Source: an uncultured bacterium
GTDB taxonomy: Bacteria > Bacteroidota > Bacteroidia > Bacteroidales > Bacteroidaceae
Assembly (NCBI GenBank): GCA_905214795.1
Contig: CAJMNM010000021.1
Location: 1-52,518, forward strand
DNA: 52,518 bases
Reading direction: 5' to 3'
Shown piece after piece: positions 32,172 to 41,077 of the stretch (positions are counted from its first letter, which is position 1; every line of letters starts with the position of its first letter). A program made the translations under genes and the position numbers. Below the pieces are notes generated by a model. The model was not told the DNA's origin, made no database searches, and worked only from the letters and a program-made list of their open reading frames with translations.

Positions 32172-33280
32172 GAAAATTATGCTTATTCTTAGCATGTGGA
32201 GTAACATTAATATTACAAGCACAGGATTCGCTCAAACTGAGGTTTCGTTCCCGTGCTTTGCTTGATGCTTCTGTTACCTCTTTTCAAGAACAAAATGTGC
32301 AAGGTTATTATCGGTTAGAAGATTTCCGGGTAGGATTTAAAGCAGAATACCATAATATGGAAATAAAAGCAGATATTGGTTTAGGAAGTGGAAAAGTCGC
32401 CATCAAAGATTTATTATTACAAGCAACATGGAAAAACCACACATTAGCTATAGGAAATACCTATGACCCTTTCTCAATGGATATGTTAATCAGTACGGCA
32501 GATCTCCGCTTTCACCAATCTGCCACTTCTGTACTGGCATTTACCGACGGTCGTAAACTGGGTATTACCTGGCATTATCAGAAGCCGTCATTCTATGTAG
32601 CAAGTGGAATATATACATATAACGATATTAATAAAATAGGTACAAATCAGCGTAACTCTTTAGTCTCCACTTCACGAGCTGTATGGCGCAAGCAACAAAC
32701 AACAGAACGACTGTTACATTTTGGTGGTGCATTCTCCTTTCGCACAGCTCCAGTGAATCAGAAAGATTACAATAAGGAGATTTCTGCAGCGGGAGTAACA
32801 TCAATGCTTCCTGAACCTTTATTGGCTATAAATATCGGTAGGCCCCAAAAAGAATTCAAAGGAGTAATTGAGGCTTTAGTCACTGGTTCACATTATCTGA
32901 TTCAAGGAGAATATTATTTAAACCGCTATCATATGTCCGGGCATAAGAACTATCAGCCTCATGGAGGTTATATACAAGCATCTTATCTGCTGAAAGGAAA
33001 AGGATTCAAATATGATACTACATGTGCTGTTCCAGGTAGACCACGAAGCAAACAAGCCTTGGAATTAAGCGTACGTTTCAATTACACAGACATGAATGAT
33101 AAAGAAGCTGATATTTGGGGAGGAGAAGAAAAGGATTTATCTGTTGGACTTAACTTCTACCTAAATGAGTATATTGGATTTAAAATAAACGGAAGTTATA
33201 CATGGATCGGGAAACACTGCAACCAAAACTATAAAAATAATTATTTTGTACCTCAAGCCAGAATACAATATATCTTCTGA
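32168..33280 (+). CDS. Outer-membrane porin of phosphate-selective type (OprO/OprP-like)
   Basis: 370 residues with a signal peptide to about residue 18 (LILQAQ). The body is amphipathic beta-strand sequence. It ends in the PF07396-like pattern 'ALELSVRFNYTDMNDKEADIWGGEEKDLSVGLNFYLN' and a terminal phenylalanine ('RIQYIF'), as in outer-membrane barrels. Porins of this family form arginine- and lysine-lined pores specific for phosphate and pyrophosphate anions, so uptake of a phosphonate would suit it. It overlaps etfA by four bases (ATGA) and thus belongs to the same operon. Identification rests on pattern recognition alone. Confidence 0.7.
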   Translation: MRKLCLFLACGVTLILQAQDSLKLRFRSRALLDASVTSFQEQNVQGYYRLEDFRVGFKAEYHNMEIKADIGLGSGKVAIKDLLLQATWKNHTLAIGNTYDPFSMDMLISTADLRFHQSATSVLAFTDGRKLGITWHYQKPSFYVASGIYTYNDINKIGTNQRNSLVSTSRAVWRKQQTTERLLHFGGAFSFRTAPVNQKDYNKEISAAGVTSMLPEPLLAINIGRPQKEFKGVIEALVTGSHYLIQGEYYLNRYHMSGHKNYQPHGGYIQASYLLKGKGFKYDTTCAVPGRPRSKQALELSVRFNYTDMNDKEADIWGGEEKDLSVGLNFYLNEYIGFKINGSYTWIGKHCNQNYKNNYFVPQARIQYIF

Positions 33281-33296
33281 CCCCTAAATAATTCCG

Positions 33297-34187
33297 TTAT
33301 TGTAATTCCAGTATTTTCTTCTCAATGACCAAATCCTCATCTGTCATACGGGGAGATGGAATTGTACACATACGGATAACATCTTCCGGACGACAAGTAT
33401 ATTCATAATATTTCTTTTCCTGCTCATTAAGTTCCTCAAAACGTTTCAGTTCTCCCTTTATTTGGGCAAACTCTTCAAGTGAGGTACTATCTGAGTACTT
33501 CACAAACAAGACACGCCGTGCTATCGGATTATAATTATAATCAAAACATGTATAGACTCCCTTCATAAACGGAGGACATTCATACATTGGAATCTTTAAA
33601 CAAATATGAAATAAAGCCAGTTGCGGCGCATGCTGTTCATTAAAGAGCAGATACAGATGCGAGCTGCCATTCATTAGAGCCACTCCACGATGCGTACTAC
33701 CATATGCATTATTATGCACGACCTCAACCCAATTTCCTTGTGAAGAAAGCGCAATAAGATAAGGTTCTATTTTCAATGATGGCGCTGAAGAAGACACACT
33801 ATAACTTAAATAAATACCACTTAAATGATGAATCCGTTTACAAGCATCCTGAGAATTCTCGCGCAATGTACGAAACAAAGGACATTCTTTACCATCTGGG
33901 ATTTCCGTATCCAGCAATTCCATAGACATCAAAGCTTCCTTTATTGACGTCATTGTGCTGAGCAACTTTTTCTTAGAAACATTATTTACCCAGACCACAG
34001 CATTGTCCAAAGCCTCCTGACTGTCCATTCCTTCTTTCACATATTTCAGATAGGCGGGAAGAACAGTGGAGTATAAGGCTGAAAATACACTCGAAGCCAC
34101 CTGGGCCTTTTCTGCCATATCCTTCATCTTAACTCCTTTTTGGCGAAGAAAGGAAATTCTATCATATATGATTTTCAAATCATCCAT
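33297..34187 (-). CDS. Uncharacterised HTH-like regulator of the phosphonate locus (paralogue 2)
   Basis: 296 residues, clearly paralogous to the protein at 26397-27305. Shared segments include 'GVKMKDMAEKAQVASSVFSALYSTVLPAY' (putative HTH, about residues 20-48), 'VWVNNVSKKKLL', 'DYNYNPIARRVLFVK', 'SLEEFAQIKGEL' and 'YYEYTCRPEDVI'. It ends 16 bases from the convergent porin gene and is divergent from transporter 2. The repeated pairing with a transporter argues that each regulator controls its neighbouring arm. No named family is recognised. Confidence 0.6.
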   Translation of the reverse strand: MDDLKIIYDRISFLRQKGVKMKDMAEKAQVASSVFSALYSTVLPAYLKYVKEGMDSQEALDNAVVWVNNVSKKKLLSTMTSIKEALMSMELLDTEIPDGKECPLFRTLRENSQDACKRIHHLSGIYLSYSVSSSAPSLKIEPYLIALSSQGNWVEVVHNNAYGSTHRGVALMNGSSHLYLLFNEQHAPQLALFHICLKIPMYECPPFMKGVYTCFDYNYNPIARRVLFVKYSDSTSLEEFAQIKGELKRFEELNEQEKKYYEYTCRPEDVIRMCTIPSPRMTDEDLVIEKKILELQ

Positions 34188-34216
34188 ATATCCGTCTATC
34201 TATTGATTAATTTGGA

Positions 34217-34224
34217 TAAAGATA
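34217..34224 (-). promoter_or_regulatory. Possible -7 box of regulator 2
   Basis: TAAAGATA on the plus strand reads TATCTTTA on the minus strand, one base away from TAnnTTTG, 30 bases before the start codon. Confidence 0.35.
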
Positions 34225-34394
34225 CATCTTTTCAAGTAAACCATAAGCTTTTAAGCTTGTTTTTATGATCTATAAGTCATTTTAAAATTACGAATTGGTT
34301 ACAAAAGAATGTTTTTTTTAAAACATGAATATTACTGAATTGTTTCCACTTCATTAATCATCAAGTATTCATTCTTTCTGTTTATGAGAGAAAA

Positions 34395-34402
34395 TATCTT
34401 TG
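34395..34402 (+). promoter_or_regulatory. -7 box of transporter 2-phnX-phnW operon
   Basis: TATCTTTG fits the consensus and lies 25 bases before the ATG at 34428. A -33 element is not clear, which may mean activator dependence. The region upstream to regulator 2 (240 bases) is AT-rich. Confidence 0.6.
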
Positions 34403-34427
34403 CTGCAAATAATAAAAACGAATATAA

Positions 34428-35780
34428 ATGAATCAAAAAACATATCTGTTAAAACAACAAGTTTTCAGAAAAGAAAATATGCCGGACTGGATGTTTATAA
34501 TATGGGCCGGAGGAACAGCATTATTATCCTATTCTTTAGTCTATGCTTTGCGTAAACCCTTTACAGCCGCAGAATTTACCAATCAGGATTTTTTCGGCAT
34601 GGATTATAAAATAGCAGTCAGTATAGTACAACTATTGGGATATGTTCTAGCAAAAATGTTGGGTATCAAGTTTATTTCTGAACTTAAGCCCGAAAACCGT
34701 TTACATTTTATCATAGGCTCTGCTGCATTATCTGAATTCTCACTTTTGCTGTTTGCTTTATTACCTTCACCATATAATGTCGGTGCGCTATTTTTTAACG
34801 GTCTGTCATTAGGATGTATGTGGGGAGTAATATTCAGTTTTTTGGAAGGACGACGAACAACCGATTTCTTAGCAAGTATTATGGGAGTAAGTATGGCTCT
34901 TAGTTCCGGAGTTGCAAAATCCATCGGTCTTTATACTCTTCACACTCTTGGCATCAGTGAATTTTGGATGCCAGCCTGTATCGGTGCTATTGCCTTTCCT
35001 TTACTTTGCTTTCTAGGCTGGGTCATGACTTGTCTCCCAAATCCTAATTCTGCTGATATCGCAGCACGTTCGCCACGTTATACACTAAATGGCAAAGAAC
35101 GTATAAAGTTATTTCAAAAATTTATGCCTTTGCTTATTTTACTTTTTTCAGCTAATCTTTTACTCACTGTGCAACGTGACATTAAAGAAGATTTTATTGT
35201 ATGTATTATTGATATATCTACCATCTCATCATGGCTTTTTGCCCGCTTAGACGCTATTGCTACTTTAATAATGTTATCTATATTTGCTCTGTTAGGACGT
35301 ATCAGAAATCATCAGAAAGTATTAGGAATATTGTTGCTGCTTTCTACTATCGGAATGGGAGCTTTAGTATTGATTGCCGGTTACCCAGAAGGCATATTTT
35401 CCACTACGACCTGGCTATTTATGCAGACCTTATGCCTAGATATTGCCTATCTGAGTTTCCAAACCATTTTCTTTGAACGTTTCATCGCCTGCTTCAAAAT
35501 AAAAGGCAATGTCGGTTTTTTTATCATAACAATTGACTTTGTTGGCTATGTCGGTACACTTCTATTACTACTTTTCAAAGAGTTTTACGCCTCACAAATT
35601 GACTGGCATACGTTCTACAATAAAATGAGTATTTATATCGGTGCTTTTTGTTGCATAGCTTTTGTACTTTCATGGATTTGCATCCAGCACTATCGTCTGC
35701 AACAGAAAAACGCCAGAAAAGACATAGAAAGTTTCGAAAAAGAATATACCCCAGAAAAAATCAATATTAAATGTATCTAA
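34428..35780 (+). CDS. DUF5690/MFS transporter resembling organophosphate antiporters (paralogue 2)
   Basis: 450 residues, about 12 membrane segments. 'ALLSYSLVYALRKPFTAAEF', 'GLSLGCMWGVIFSFLEGRRTTD', 'IFFERFIACFKIKGNVGFFI' match paralogue 1 closely along the whole length, so the two arose by duplication. A long first cytoplasmic stretch precedes helix 1 (about 20 residues). It is followed at 11 bases by phnX, placing it in the phosphonatase operon. A second carrier may have a different aminophosphonate as substrate, perhaps 2-aminoethylphosphonate itself (inference). Confidence 0.75.
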   Translation: MNQKTYLLKQQVFRKENMPDWMFIIWAGGTALLSYSLVYALRKPFTAAEFTNQDFFGMDYKIAVSIVQLLGYVLAKMLGIKFISELKPENRLHFIIGSAALSEFSLLLFALLPSPYNVGALFFNGLSLGCMWGVIFSFLEGRRTTDFLASIMGVSMALSSGVAKSIGLYTLHTLGISEFWMPACIGAIAFPLLCFLGWVMTCLPNPNSADIAARSPRYTLNGKERIKLFQKFMPLLILLFSANLLLTVQRDIKEDFIVCIIDISTISSWLFARLDAIATLIMLSIFALLGRIRNHQKVLGILLLLSTIGMGALVLIAGYPEGIFSTTTWLFMQTLCLDIAYLSFQTIFFERFIACFKIKGNVGFFIITIDFVGYVGTLLLLLFKEFYASQIDWHTFYNKMSIYIGAFCCIAFVLSWICIQHYRLQQKNARKDIESFEKEYTPEKINIKCI

Positions 35781-35791
35781 AAATATAATGT

Positions 35792-36580
35792 ATGAAGAAG
35801 ATTGAGTGTGTAATTATGGATTGGGCTGGTACAGCTATTGATTATGGTTGTTTTGCACCAGTATCTGCTTTTTTGGAAAGTTTTCGCGCTATAAACATCG
35901 AAGTTACAGCTGAAGAGGCTCGCCGTCCTATGGGACTTACCAAAATAGATCATATTAGGGCACTTTTTGATATGCCTCGTATTGGAAAATGTTTTGAAAC
36001 CTTATATAAACGTCCTTATAATGAAAAAGATGTACAAGAACGTTACGAAGAATTTCAGCGACTGTTATTCTCAACATTAAAAGAATATACTACACCTATA
36101 CCTCATATAATTGAAACCTTAAACCAATTACGTGCCAAAGGCTTAAAAATAGGTTCAACAACCGGATATACCCGCGAAATGATGGATGTTGTTATTCCTG
36201 CTGCAGCCAGCCATGGTTACCAACCTGACAACTGCGTAACCTCCGACGGATTACCCGGTGGCCGTCCTTATCCTTATATGATTTATAAAAATATGTGCGA
36301 TCTTGCAGTCCCTTCCAGAATGTCTGTTGTGAAATACGGAGATACTATTTCTGATATCAAAGAAGGTGTGAATGCCGGAGTATGGACTGTTGGAGTGATT
36401 ATCGGCAGCAATGAAATGGGATTAACCGAAGAAGAATTCCTACGACTTGACGAACAGGAACGTAAAGAAAGAATGACAAAAGTTCGTCATAAGATGTATG
36501 CTGCCGGTGCCGATTATGTAGTAGATGATATTACGGAACTTCCTGCCTTAATTGAAGCAATAAACAAACGTATGAATTAA
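35792..36580 (+). CDS. phnX: Phosphonoacetaldehyde hydrolase (phosphonatase)
   Basis: 262 residues, a HAD-superfamily enzyme that splits phosphonoacetaldehyde into acetaldehyde and phosphate. The nucleophile motif is 'IMDWAGTAIDYG' (Asp10). The cap-domain Schiff-base lysine is in 'MGLTKIDHIRAL' (Lys51). HAD motif II and later motifs appear in 'IGSTTGYTREMMD', 'VVKYGDTISDIKEGVNAG'. All known key residues are present. It lies 30 bases before phnW, the usual pairing. Confidence 0.95.
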   Translation: MKKIECVIMDWAGTAIDYGCFAPVSAFLESFRAINIEVTAEEARRPMGLTKIDHIRALFDMPRIGKCFETLYKRPYNEKDVQERYEEFQRLLFSTLKEYTTPIPHIIETLNQLRAKGLKIGSTTGYTREMMDVVIPAAASHGYQPDNCVTSDGLPGGRPYPYMIYKNMCDLAVPSRMSVVKYGDTISDIKEGVNAGVWTVGVIIGSNEMGLTEEEFLRLDEQERKERMTKVRHKMYAAGADYVVDDITELPALIEAINKRMN

Positions 36581-36610
36581 TTCTATTGATATTTAGATAA
36601 AGATTAAAAT

Positions 36611-37696
36611 ATGAGACCTTATTTATTATTGACACCCGGCCCATTAACAACTACAGAAAGTGTAAAGAATGTCATGATGAGTGACTGGTGTACCTGGGAC
36701 GAAGATTACAATTTAGGTATTGTTGAAGTCATCCGTAAAAAACTGGTAGAAATAGCGTCAAGCAAACCGGAAGAATATACAGCCGTATTAATGCAAGGCA
36801 GTGGTAGTTTTTGTGTTGAAGCAACACTCGGAACCGTAATCCGTCCGAAAGATCATTTACTTGTAATTGCCAACGGAGCTTATGGCAAGCGCATGGGTAT
36901 AATTGCTGATTATTATCATTTGAATTACAATATACTGAATTTTGCCGAAACACAAGCTGTAAATCCATCACAGGTAGACGAATATCTAAAGAATCATCCT
37001 GAAGTAAGCCATGTATCAGTAGTACATTGTGAAACGACAACCGGTGTATTGAATCCATTATCTGAAATTGCTTCTGTTGTAAAGAAATACAATAAAATAT
37101 TAATTGTAGATGCTATGAGTAGTTTTGGAGGTGTACCAATTGATATGGCCAAACTGGGAATAGACTTTATGATCAGTAGCGCTAATAAATGTATACAGGG
37201 AGTTCCTGGTTTTGGATTTATACTAGCTCGTCGTAGTCTATTGGAACAATGCAAAGGCATAGCTCGCTCCTTAGCACTCGATTTATACGATCAATGGGAA
37301 ACAATGGAAAATGGACATGGCAAATGGCGTTTTACATCACCAACCCATGTTGTACGTGCCTTTATGCAAGCTTTAAATGAGTTGGAAGAAGAAGGAGGTG
37401 TGGAATCTCGCTTTGCCCGTTACACAAACAATCATCAGGTTCTGGTAGAAGGCATGCGTCACTTAGGATTCCAGACTTTACTTCCTGATAACGAACAGTC
37501 TCCAGTAATCACTTCTTTCTATTATCCAAACAAAGATTTTGATTTCAAGACCTTCTATCTGAAATTGAAAGAACGTGGATTTGTCATATATCCAGGAAAA
37601 ATTTCTCAAGCAGATACTTTCCGCATCGGTAATATTGGAGATGTATTTCCGAAGGATTTTGAACGTTTGATAAACTGTATCCGTGAAATATTATAA
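36611..37696 (+). CDS. phnW: 2-aminoethylphosphonate:pyruvate transaminase
   Basis: 361 residues of the class V PLP fold. It transfers the amino group of 2-aminoethylphosphonate to pyruvate, giving phosphonoacetaldehyde (substrate of PhnX) and alanine. Visible features are 'LLTPGPLTTTESVK' at the N-terminus, 'VDAMSSFGGVPIDM' with the PLP-nitrogen aspartate (Asp167), and the lysine of 'SSANKCIQGVPG' (Lys193). It ends the operon, followed by a terminator-like hairpin. Confidence 0.95.
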   Translation: MRPYLLLTPGPLTTTESVKNVMMSDWCTWDEDYNLGIVEVIRKKLVEIASSKPEEYTAVLMQGSGSFCVEATLGTVIRPKDHLLVIANGAYGKRMGIIADYYHLNYNILNFAETQAVNPSQVDEYLKNHPEVSHVSVVHCETTTGVLNPLSEIASVVKKYNKILIVDAMSSFGGVPIDMAKLGIDFMISSANKCIQGVPGFGFILARRSLLEQCKGIARSLALDLYDQWETMENGHGKWRFTSPTHVVRAFMQALNELEEEGGVESRFARYTNNHQVLVEGMRHLGFQTLLPDNEQSPVITSFYYPNKDFDFKTFYLKLKERGFVIYPGKISQADTFRIGNIGDVFPKDFERLINCIREIL

Positions 37697-37750
37697 AATC
37701 AATCTGTAAACATTCAACAACTCAATATAATAGTAAAAAGATTTATTTTT

Positions 37751-37774
37751 TAAGGCTGTCATTGGACAGCCTTA
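37751..37774 (+). terminator. Terminator after phnW
   Basis: TAAGGCTGTC (37751-37760) and GACAGCCTTA (37765-37774) pair perfectly with a four-base loop. The following T content is modest (TTTCTA). The rest of the 355-base gap to 38052 is AT-rich and otherwise without features except the long hairpin at 37964-38034. Confidence 0.65.
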
Positions 37775-37963
37775 TTTCTAATATAATAAGATCAGTGAAA
37801 ATAGGAACTTATCTTTCATTCTCAATTAATGAGATAAGGTAATTATGCAAAAAAATCCTCACCTAAAATTAAATTCAATCCATAATTCATAAGATTCCCA
37901 TTCCTTAAATATTACCCTCAAGAAAATTTATAATAACAGACTTATACTTATAAAAACGAGTAA

Positions 37964-38034
37964 TCTCACAATATACTGCCCCTTATTTAAAGTTCCGACG
38001 TATAACTTTAAATAAGGGGCAGTATGTCGTGAGA
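37964..38034. terminator. Long hairpin before the M16 peptidase 3' end
   Basis: 31-bp arms (37964-37994 and 38004-38034) pair with two mismatches around a nine-base loop; the inner 22 bp are perfect. It may end the minus-strand peptidase transcript, but it is longer than an ordinary terminator and lacks an adjacent T-run. Confidence 0.5.
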
Positions 38035-38051
38035 AAATGTCAATCACAACC

Positions 38052-40859
38052 TTATTCCGGCATCATGATAACCTCAATACGGTTACCCTGTTTTACCAGA
38101 CTTGAAATAAACGACTGCATTTCTTTCGGAGTAAGCTTCTCTATCATTTCCTTATAATTATTGACTTTATCCAAACCGTCAAGTACCCAAGAATTGATGG
38201 CGTCTACCCAGAATCCATTATCTTGCGTGCTTTGGATATACTGTTTAACCATAAATTCCTTCATCTTGTTAAGTTCAGTTTCAGGAATATTCTTTGCCAA
38301 ATCCTCCAGACAAGCAATGGTCAGTTTCTCACTGATTTCTCGTTTATCCGGATTCAGGCCAAACATACTCTCAATAACAAATTTATCCTCATAAGTAGAG
38401 ACTATGGCACCACCTGCATATGGACTGTATGCAGCACCTTCGTTCTCTCGCACACGATTCAACAGTTCATTAGACATCAACTGACCGGTAATACTGATTT
38501 TCGCACGGTTCTCCATTGTATTTTTAAGATTACCACTCCAGATCATGGCCAACATAGCCTGGTTGGTTTCTGTCTTACGCTTGAATGTATTGGTCACAAT
38601 GCCTTTTGCATAAGTCTTACCGTCGTTAGCAACCTTCTCACGTCCTTTACTAGCAGGCAAAGTAGCAACATATTGCTCAACTAATGTACGCATCTTGTCC
38701 ATATCAATGTTTCCACAGAACACAAATTCGAAATCAGCAGCATTAGCAAAGCGTTCCTTGTATATCTGATACATTCTGTCATAATCCATCTTTTCAGCCA
38801 TATTCTTATTGAACATTTGAGCCTTAGGGTTATGACCGTAAATCGTGTTGTTAAGCGAATCTTTGAACACATACTGGGGATTCTGCGCAATATTTTCAAG
38901 ATTTGCCATAATCATCTTACGAACCACTTCAAAAGACTGTTTATCATAACGTGGTGCCGTAAAATTAAGATACAACAGTTGCATTAACGTTTCCAAATCC
39001 TTTTGTGTAGACTTGCCGTTGATACCCTCTTCGTAATCGCCGACATACGGTGAACAGTCGACTTGTTTACCAGACAACATCTTCTCCAAATCGTTATATG
39101 TAAACTTGTCTACACCATTAAGTGACCACACGGAGGAAATAGGAGCTATATTGACATAATCAGCTGCCGGATAAAGTGACGCACCGCCCTTACTGGTCAC
39201 GCTCATCAGAATCTCGTCATCCTTTAATGTTGTCGGTTTTAACAAAACACGTACTCCGTTTGAAAGCGTCCATTCCGTATAGCCAATTTTCGTATTTTCC
39301 TTTTCTGACACAATCTTTCCTTGTGCAGGTAACTGACTGATAAGCGGCTCATTGACCGTATTATCCTGATAGGCTTCAGTAGAAGTTGACTTAACCGCAT
39401 CAACAATAGCTTTCATTTCTGCCACTGTAGGCAATACAACATCATCTTTCTCCGGGCAAGTGGAAATCACTACCATGTTCTTACCGTTAAACAGTTGTCC
39501 GGCCATCTGATTGACCATATCAACCGTAATCATCGGAGCAATCTGTTTAATCTTATTGTACTCATATTCAATACCAGGAATCGGCGTATTGTCTATAAAG
39601 TTATTGATATATTCCTGCGCATAATCATCGTTCTTACGTTTATTACGGTCATTATAAGCCGTTTCATACAGACTGAGATATTCAGCACGTGCACGGTCAT
39701 ATTCACCGGCTGTAAAACCATGATCGGCCACTCTTTTAACTTCAGTCAATGCAGCCTTCAAAGCCTCGGCGTTGCCATTTGAATTGGCAATGGTTTGTAT
39801 GTTGAAGGCTTTCTTAGTGCTGGCTAACAGATAGATGTCATAAGACGCGCTGGCATTACCAAACGGAGCATTCGGTTTCAGTACCATCTCGGCAAAACGG
39901 CGGTTCAACATATCAACCATCACATTTTCCATATACGAATTTATCAGACTGGCATCTGTATTGCGCATCGGACGGGGCAGCTCATCGTACTTAATCATAA
40001 TCCATGCCAGATTTGCGGACATCTCCTTATCTTTCTGTGAAATAAGTACCGGATCATCATTATCAGGCACATTGATATATTCGAATTTACCCGGTTTTTC
40101 CGGCATTTTGATCGGCCCGAATATTTCCTTTATTTTAGCCTCCATCTTGTCTACATCGATATCACCTACCACAACTATACCCTGCAAATCGGGTCTGTAC
40201 CAGGTTTCGTAATAATCACGCAGCAATTTGGGCGGAAAGTTATCTATCACCTCCATTGTACCGATAGGCAAACGCAGACCATACTTACAGTTCGGATACA
40301 ACTCATTATGATATTTCTCTATAATACGCGTCATGGCATTACTGCTGGTACGCCATTCTTCATGAATTACTCCTCTTTCCTTGTCTATTTCTTTTGTTTC
40401 CAGCAACAGGCCGTCAGCCCAATCGTGCAAAATAAGTAAACAAGAATCTACCGCACTTTCGCGTGTTGTCGGAATACAAGTAATGTCATAAACCGTTTTG
40501 TCAGGATAAGTAGCGGCATTCAGGTTCATACCGAATTTTACGCCAATGGTTTCCAACCAACTTACCAAAGTATTTCCTGGGAAATGTTCTGTACCATTGA
40601 AACACATATGCTCAAGGAAATGAGCCAGACCGCGCTGATTGTCCTCTTCCTGAACAGCTCCCACCTTCTGTGCAATGTGCATATCTACCTGGCCTTTCGG
40701 CAAATCATTGTGCCGGATGTAATAAGTCAATCCATTCTCCAATTTGCCCATCCTGACTTCTGCGTCTACCGGAAGTTGTGGCATTTGCTGTTGGGCAGAT
40801 ACACGGGCAACAGCCAACAACAAAAAGCAGGCTATCACCATTTTCATTTTCATTCTCAT
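38052..40859 (-). CDS. M16 family zinc metallopeptidase (two-lobe)
   Basis: 935 residues with a signal peptide to about residue 22 (ARVSAQ). The inverted zinc motif HxxEH is 'GLAHFLEHMCFNGTEHFPG' (about residues 80-98), and the distal zinc-ligand glutamate should lie near 'ETKEIDKERGVIHEEW' (about 150-165). A second, non-catalytic M16 lobe occupies about residues 530-930. The enzyme probably degrades peptides in the periplasm or at the outer membrane. The start is one of several nearby ATG codons (MRMKMKM), so the true N-terminus is uncertain by a few residues. Confidence 0.9.
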   Translation of the reverse strand: MRMKMKMVIACFLLLAVARVSAQQQMPQLPVDAEVRMGKLENGLTYYIRHNDLPKGQVDMHIAQKVGAVQEEDNQRGLAHFLEHMCFNGTEHFPGNTLVSWLETIGVKFGMNLNAATYPDKTVYDITCIPTTRESAVDSCLLILHDWADGLLLETKEIDKERGVIHEEWRTSSNAMTRIIEKYHNELYPNCKYGLRLPIGTMEVIDNFPPKLLRDYYETWYRPDLQGIVVVGDIDVDKMEAKIKEIFGPIKMPEKPGKFEYINVPDNDDPVLISQKDKEMSANLAWIMIKYDELPRPMRNTDASLINSYMENVMVDMLNRRFAEMVLKPNAPFGNASASYDIYLLASTKKAFNIQTIANSNGNAEALKAALTEVKRVADHGFTAGEYDRARAEYLSLYETAYNDRNKRKNDDYAQEYINNFIDNTPIPGIEYEYNKIKQIAPMITVDMVNQMAGQLFNGKNMVVISTCPEKDDVVLPTVAEMKAIVDAVKSTSTEAYQDNTVNEPLISQLPAQGKIVSEKENTKIGYTEWTLSNGVRVLLKPTTLKDDEILMSVTSKGGASLYPAADYVNIAPISSVWSLNGVDKFTYNDLEKMLSGKQVDCSPYVGDYEEGINGKSTQKDLETLMQLLYLNFTAPRYDKQSFEVVRKMIMANLENIAQNPQYVFKDSLNNTIYGHNPKAQMFNKNMAEKMDYDRMYQIYKERFANAADFEFVFCGNIDMDKMRTLVEQYVATLPASKGREKVANDGKTYAKGIVTNTFKRKTETNQAMLAMIWSGNLKNTMENRAKISITGQLMSNELLNRVRENEGAAYSPYAGGAIVSTYEDKFVIESMFGLNPDKREISEKLTIACLEDLAKNIPETELNKMKEFMVKQYIQSTQDNGFWVDAINSWVLDGLDKVNNYKEMIEKLTPKEMQSFISSLVKQGNRIEVIMMPE

Positions 40860-40908
40860 TTTTGTTTTGATTTATTTATTATCGTATCTGATATTCTATT
40901 TCAGTCGG

Positions 40909-40916
40909 CAAAGATA
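40909..40916 (-). promoter_or_regulatory. -7 box of the M16 peptidase gene
   Basis: CAAAGATA on the plus strand reads TATCTTTG on the minus strand, 49 bases before the start codon at 40859. A -33 element is not obvious. Confidence 0.5.
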
Positions 40917-41021
40917 AAACTTTTTCAGCGAATAAATAAAGTATTGTCTGGTTATCAGAATAGAATTAACCAATCTAAAGATTAGGCAAAACAGCCTTTA
41001 TCATCATTTTTTCTAATAAAC

Positions 41022-41056
41022 AAAAAGGGCATGCCACCTTATATGGTAGCATGCCC
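41022..41056 (-). terminator. V-ATPase operon terminator
   Basis: GGGCATGCCACC (41027-41038) pairs with GGTAGCATGCCC (41045-41056) with one wobble or mismatch. On the minus strand it is followed by TTTTTG, as expected of an intrinsic terminator. Confidence 0.85.
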
Positions 41057-41077
41057 CTATTTATACTTTTTCTCTTA

